From Cynocephalus volans (taxonomy: Eukaryota > Chordata > Mammalia > Dermoptera > Cynocephalidae), in assembly GCF_027409185.1 (NCBI RefSeq), contig NC_084460.1:60462501-60526500 (forward strand): 64,000 bases of DNA. Direction: 5' to 3'. The stretch's first letter is position 1. Every line of letters begins with the position of its first letter. Below, one piece after another: positions 59,492 to 64,000 of the stretch. The position numbers and the translations under genes are program-made. The notes under the pieces are model-generated. The model was not told the origin of the DNA and did not search any database. It saw only the letters and a list, made by a program, of their open reading frames with translations.

Positions 59492-59545
59492 TGTAGTGGA
59501 TTGAATGTCCCCCCCAAGCTCATTGAAGCTTGAATTGTGTTCCCC
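59492..59545 (+). repeat. 5' end of an MLT1-like LTR
   Basis: TGTAGTGGATTGAATGTCCC then AAGCTCATTGAAGCTTGAAT matches the first about 50 bp of MLT1-type LTRs, then stops abruptly where the CpG-rich patch begins. Confidence 0.65.
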
Positions 59546-59960
59546 AAGTGCAGCCGCGCCCCCAGCCCGCAGCCGGGGTGGCCCCAGCGCCTGGACCCTC
59601 CGCGGGAGCGGCGCGGCGCCCCCTGCTGGGAACCTGTCACAGCGAGCGGGGACACCTGGGTTCCCGGTAGCTGCCGCCAGGTGGTGCCGGCCTTCAGAGC
59701 CCGCAGAGCTCGGGAATGGCTGGCGGCGGGCACCTTGCCTGCCTCGGAGGTGACCGGGGTCTTCCGCGCTGCCAGCGACGAGGACGCCGTGATGTGTCAC
59801 AGCCCAGTGTGCAGAGCCACAGCCGGCCCACAGGCGTGAGGATCTCTGCACAGGAGCCCCCCGCCCCCGACCTCCTCAGGGCAGCCTGCTCGGCCTTCGC
59901 GACCCCCCTGCAGCGGTCACATGGGGTGCGGAGCACTGCAGAGGCCCTGTCCGGCCCTGC
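59546..59960. promoter_or_regulatory. CpG-rich patch with CTCF-like motifs
   Basis: About 400 bp, CpG-dense and isolated in AT-rich repeat sequence, 1.9 kb upstream of the PROC promoter. The minus strand reads CCCAGCAGGGGGCGC at 59,630-59,616, a near-ideal CTCF core. A second, weaker CCGCCAGGTGGTGCC lies at about 59,674-59,688 on the plus strand. Open frames of 80-146 codons are present in several phases with no recognised domain. A regulatory or insulator role is inferred from motifs only. Confidence 0.55.
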
Positions 59961-59999
59961 TCATATGGGGGCCAGTGCTTTGGGCGTATGAGCGGGTTT

Positions 60000-61785
60000 G
60001 GACTTGGGTGTCTCGGGCAGAGTCCGTTATGCAGGCTCAGGATCAGCATGTGGACACTTCATGGACTTGACATGGAATTGACCACCCATGCCAGGTTGAG
60101 GAGGGAGTGGAAGGTGAGGAGTTTGGTGGGGAAGGGAAGAATCGTCCAGTGAACATTCGCACCATCTTGAGCTGGGTAGGCGAGGTAGAGGGCAGTGACC
60201 ACAGCAGACTTGGGGGTTTTGATACCTGGAGCAAGAACACGGGGCAGGAGGCATTTCTACAAGTTCCTGGGCTGTGCAAGCCGCCCCTCTACCCCTACCC
60301 CCTCTCAGCACCTCCCTCCTGCTCCTCTCCTGTGCCTTTCCATTCCCTCCCCACCTGGGGGTGGGGCGCTTACTCTATTACTTCCATTTTGCCTGCCCTT
60401 TGAAATCCAGATGAAGTGCCACCTCCTCCAGGCAGCCTCTGCACCCCAGCGTGTGCTGATTACCCTCTCCTCTGAATTCTGCAAGCATTTCCCATGTGAA
60501 CCTGCCACCTGGCCCCCACATGGTGGGCCTGCCTTGTTAGATTTTCATCCCGTTCCTCTATGAGGGCATTGTACCTCCAAAGCCTGCCACAGTGCTGTGA
60601 CTTAGTAGGAGGCATCTGGTTTCAAGGAATACAAGCCATTCCAGCCAATTTAAGGAAACTTAAGAAAAGAGTGTCCTAGGAGGGTGGGGGGACCCTCATG
60701 AACCCAAAGCCAGGATGTGCCACATTAGGAGGCAGGAGCCACCCCTGTTGTCCCCTGGGACACTCCAGGTCCCTATGGCCTCGTGTCTCAGCCTCTTTCT
60801 GCATGTCTGCTTTTTCCCTCTTATCGGCTTCCTCTGGATTAGGCCCAAACATGGCTGCCCAGGGTCCAGCTTCAAACTCTCCCGAGTCCAGTGCCCACAG
60901 CAGACTGAGGACATGAGGCCCTGCTCCTGGGGGCTGGGGGAGAGAATCTGATCGATGCCCTGGATCAGGCAACTTCCCTGTGCAGTCATTAGAAGCCAGT
61001 GGGGCGGGGGGGTGTTCGTGTGTCCCATTCAGCAGTGCAGACTTTAAGAAGGGACGTGGTCAAGCCCTCCAAAGAGGGGTCAGAGCAGGGAAATGGGAAC
61101 ATCTCTGGTACAGCCTGGCCCAGGGAAGGAAGATGCTTAATACAGGCTGATAGACCGCAGGCACAGGCAAAGGCATCCTTTCAGACCCTTTAGTTCTGCT
61201 GTTCTCCTTTCTGGCACCCCAGCCTGAACTCACTGCAGCCTTTCTGGAATCCTGTTTATTTTTCTTACTTGTTCACAAACGTGGCCAAGGGGGAGCCAGG
61301 AAGACGTGAGTCTAGCCGAGTGCCTGGCACCCGTGTGGTGGGAACCCCAAGAGGTACATGTTTTCATGTTTTTACATCAGAAATTTGGATGGCATGTCAT
61401 TGTGTGATCGAAGTGTCTTTTTCCTTTCATAGTGGCACATAGAGTAAGTACATCTTATAATGAATGCCATCCTAGATTTGATGAAATATGGAATCATTAC
61501 CCGTTATGCTGATCTTGGGCAAACTACAGTATCTCTGATTAAAAATGTCTGCATCTGCAAAACAGGGATAACGTCCTCCCTCAGCCAGCCACCATAAGGC
61601 TAAAATGAGACAACATCTGTTGACAGTTTTGAGACTGCCCGGCCCTTACCTCTCTCCCTACTGGAGGGCATCCTTGGTGGACAAAGGTGGGCTTCAGCAC
61701 TAACTGAGTCATCCTGACCCAGGATCAAGAGTGTCAGTGCCTCTTTTTTTTTTATCTGTGGGGAGGGCGGTCTCAGCACCCAGGG
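60000..61785. other. 5' flank of PROC
   Basis: No gene recognised. An L2-like 3' piece lies at about 60,380-60,560 (AGATGAAGTGCCACCTCCTCC) and a plus-strand MIR at about 61,500-61,640 (GATCTTGGGCAAACTACAGT). The rest is unique-looking and GC-moderate. Confidence 0.6.
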
Positions 61786-61787
61786 CC

Positions 61788-61816
61788 AAGCAAATATTTG
61801 GGTTATGGATTAACCC
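61788..61816 (+). promoter_or_regulatory. PROC: PROC core promoter: FOXA and HNF1 sites
   Basis: GCAAATATTTG (61,790-61,800) is a palindromic FOXA/HNF3-type site. It is immediately followed by GGTTATGGATTAACC (61,801-61,815), an HNF1 half-palindrome pair. This arrangement matches the liver-specific promoter known for human PROC, where point mutations in these sites cause protein C deficiency. No TATA box is visible. Confidence 0.92.
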
Positions 61817-61824
61817 AAGTTCCA

Positions 61825-61877
61825 GGCTGTCATGGCGGCAGGAGGGCAAACTTACAGTCTCTCCACAGCCCACCCCT
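61825..61877 (+). other. PROC: PROC non-coding exon 1
   Basis: The sequence after the HNF1 site (CCAGGCTGTCATGGCGGCAG ... CCACCCCT) runs into donor GTAAGT at 61,878-61,883. It agrees with what I recall of human PROC exon 1 and its donor. The 3' boundary is firm; the 5' end is approximate. An ATG (61,831-61,833) is present in the exon and would not be expected to initiate the protein. Confidence 0.85.
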
Positions 61878-61883
61878 GTAAGT

Positions 61884-63237
61884 CCTTCTCCAGGCAGGTC
61901 TGTGCGGGGGTGCCGAGGGTGGGGTGCAGAAGGGAGAGTGCAGAAGGGAGGGAGGAGTGGTGATCAGGGTTGAATCCTTGAACCAGGGTTCTTGAGACCA
62001 GCTGGAGCTTGGGGTAAAGAGAAACGAGGCCCTGCTATGGGCCAGGCCAAGGAGCTGGTGGGCATTCCTCAGACCTAGAGCCACAGGCCCAGGGGTCCCT
62101 CTCACCACACTCTTTCTAGACTGCAGGTCAAGTGGAAGTTCAGCTGAGGATCTCCAGGGCTCACAGCCTTTCCCAGAGGCAGCTTGGAGCCCAGGACCCT
62201 CTATTCTCCCCACCTCTAAACCTGGGGCATCTGATTTAAACAAATGTCAGCCTCAGGGGGGTCAGCAAAGGTGGAGAGTGAGACCAGGTAGGGGTGTGCA
62301 GATGGGCGGCAGACCTACCCACGTGGTCTGGGGGACAGTGGAGGGCTCCTTGGTCTCTGGCCGGCAGGGCTACTGCTGTGGCCTGTGGGGCACCCAGTGG
62401 TTTGGGGCAGGGGTTAAGTTTCCGTACTGGGAGCCACACAGGCCTGGGCTTGCATCCCAGCTCTGCTACCTCCTGTTTTGGATTTTTAATAAACTACTTA
62501 ACTCCCCCAAGCCTCAGTTTCCCCCTCTATAGGATGGGACTGACAACATTAATACCTACTTCTTAGGTGGTTGTCAAAATCAGTAAAGTTAATCTTTACT
62601 GAGCATTTGCTATGTGCAAATCCTGTTTTACGAGCTTTATGTAGATCAACTCATTTAATTCTCACAACTCTTTAAGGCAGAAAGTTATTCTATCCATTTT
62701 ACAAATGAGGAAACTGAGGCATGGAGCAGTTAAGCATCTCCCCCAACACTGCCATCCAGTAAGTGCTGGAGCTGGGATTTGCTCCGGATGGTCCGTCTTC
62801 CTGGCCTGCTCTCTGAATCGTGGTCACATTGCTTGAAAGGCACCATAAGTGTGCAATCAATGCTAGCTGTTATTCTTAGCCCAGATATCAGACCAGCAAA
62901 GGCACAGGCACCCCCCTTCCCCCACCCCAACCATCACCGAAGAGTGAAGTAAGGGAGGGCACAAACTTTCCAGCACACTCCACAGCATTTCTGAGCCGAG
63001 TCCCCTTTGATCATCACAAGGACCCTGTGCCCTCTCCACTTTCTCGAGCAGGTGGTACAATCTTAGCCTATAAAGAGGAGACAGGTGGCTGTGTGTCTAG
63101 TGAACAAGGACCCCAGCCCCAGCTTCTGCCCTGACAATCAGCACACAGGGACGGCCCTTTCATTAAGCTTCCACCTGGGGGGCAGCAGGCTGAGCAGGGG
63201 TGAGGGGGGCTGCCAGGAGCTCAGAAGTCCTCCTCAG
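61884..63237 (+). other. PROC: PROC intron 1
   Basis: About 1.36 kb between donor GTAAGT and acceptor TCCTCCTCAG. It contains a plus-strand MIR (about 62,420-62,590: TTTTTAATAAACTACTTAAC, CTCAGTTTCCCCCTCTATAG). A minus-strand MIR follows (about 62,590-62,800: ACAAATGAGGAAACTGAGGC). Flanking motifs such as AACAAATGTCAGCCTCAG look conserved with the human intron as I recall it. Confidence 0.82.
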
Positions 63238-63328
63238 ACAGGTGTCAGCAACTTCAGAATGTGGCAGCTCGCAAGCCTCTTGCTGTTCACGGCCACCTGG
63301 GGAATTTCCAGCACTCCAGCTCCTCCTG
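63238..63328 (+). CDS. PROC: PROC exon 2: start codon and signal peptide of protein C
   Basis: Acceptor CCTCCTCAG and donor GTAAGG bound a 91-bp exon; coding begins at ATG 63,259. It reads MWQLASLLLFTATWGISSTP then APP, plus one base of the next codon. The 23-codon length, split-codon phase and residues match mammalian protein C (human [20 protein letters not shown] as recalled). It is the hydrophobic secretory signal followed by the beginning of the propeptide. Protein C is a vitamin-K-dependent plasma zymogen made in liver which, once activated, cleaves factors Va and VIIIa. The propeptide/Gla exon is expected about 1.2 kb further on, outside the window. Confidence 0.97.
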
Positions 63329-64000
63329 GTAAGGCCATCCCCACTCCCACCCAGGACCCTTGAGGCCTCCACAAGGAACAAAACACAGGGGCTGCAAGGG
63401 CAGACGTAGGTGATGACAGGGAGCCCTGTGTGCTTACGTCCCAAAGCTCCTTCCTCGGCTCTGGGGGGTTGTTCGTGGAGTCTTCTGGGCTTTCCCACTC
63501 TACCTACTCGCTTCCTCAACTGTGAAGGCCCCAGGCCCAGGGCCACCACCCACACCGTCCCCGTATCTTCTCCCCGTAAGATGCACATCTGCCGCTTCTG
63601 TGCCCTTTCCCAGCCCCAGCTCCACACGCAGTCCACTGAGTTCATCCGTCCACTCTCAGCTCAGGATCCTCCAGGATGCCTTTCTTCAAACCCCTCTTGC
63701 TCACTCCCCCAACCTGATCCCTGCATCTCAGCTGTCTGCCTGTACCCAAGACAGACAACTCTCAGAGCCCAGGAGACACTTGGTGACACTCACTGGGTGA
63801 CAAGTCTGTCTGTCCTCCAGGGGAGGAGCTTGATGGGGGGTGGGGAGGGATGATCAAGTGACGGGTCAGGATGGGGTTGCACAAGGCATACTGGAACAAC
63901 AGTGAGATGATTTAACTTTGCAGTCTTAACAAAAGCAGCAGTAGCATCTGGCATTTGTCACTGTGCTTATTTCTGTGCCAGGCATTGTATTAAGTGTTTT
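63329..64000 (+). other. PROC: PROC intron 2 (partial)
   Basis: Starts GTAAGGCCATCC. No acceptor followed by Gla-domain coding was found before the window ends. A minus-strand MIR seems to begin near 63,920. A 160-codon open frame on the opposite strand overlaps exon 2 and is not supported by any domain. Confidence 0.85.

Noticed and set aside
63163..63645. 160-codon minus-strand frame over PROC exon 2
   Set aside because: Antisense of a confidently assigned exon, with no recognisable domain.
63330..64000. Search for the PROC Gla exon
   Set aside because: No acceptor followed by a Glu-rich Gla coding sequence was found. From the known intron length it should lie beyond the window.

Overview
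This window is mammalian nuclear DNA and most likely comes from a colugo (Dermoptera, Galeopterus/Cynocephalus). The evidence is about 25 young tRNA-Ile-derived SINEs, both single-unit and two-unit, of the type known as CYN SINEs in colugos. They sit among LINE-1, MIR, L2, MaLR/ERVL LTRs and DNA-transposon fossils. The species call is inferred from repeat type. The gene content would fit any placental mammal.

Two protein-coding genes are present, both partial, in the order and orientation remembered for human 2q14.3. (1) MAP3K2 (MEKK2) runs leftwards on the minus strand. Its promoter CpG island lies at about 35.3-36.3 kb. A 69-bp exon carrying the start codon (ATGG, then a GT splice site) is at 15.42-15.49 kb. 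Five further coding exons (12.0, 11.2, 9.7, 2.5 and 2.0 kb) encode the N-terminus and PB1 domain through about residue 156. The kinase domain lies off the left edge. (2) PROC (anticoagulant protein C) starts at the right edge on the plus strand. It has a FOXA/HNF1 liver-type promoter at 61.79-61.82 kb, a non-coding exon 1 with donor at 61,878, and exon 2 with start codon and signal peptide at 63,238-63,328. The Gla exon should lie just beyond 64,000.

The roughly 26 kb between the two promoters holds no recognised gene but has several unexplained structures. There is a second CpG island (about 52.0-52.75 kb) with tandem AP-1/MARE sites and a long homopyrimidine tract. There is a CpG-rich patch with CTCF-like motifs (about 59.55-59.95 kb). 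There is a complete two-LTR MaLR-like provirus with an exact 5-bp target duplication (47,088-50,059), next to an ERVL LTR (MLT2-like). There is also a decayed BED-finger hAT transposase (about 55.8 to 53.85 kb, minus) broken by an L1 and a SINE.

Repeat layering is clear throughout. A MER2-like Tigger is split by an L1 with an 18-bp target duplication, a small inverted-repeat element is split by a CYN SINE, and a MIR is split by an L1. Two closely related L1 3' ends lie in opposite orientation 47 kb apart. No bacterial-type genes, CRISPR arrays or functional tRNA/rRNA genes were seen. Most long open frames here are chance frames in repeats or CpG islands.
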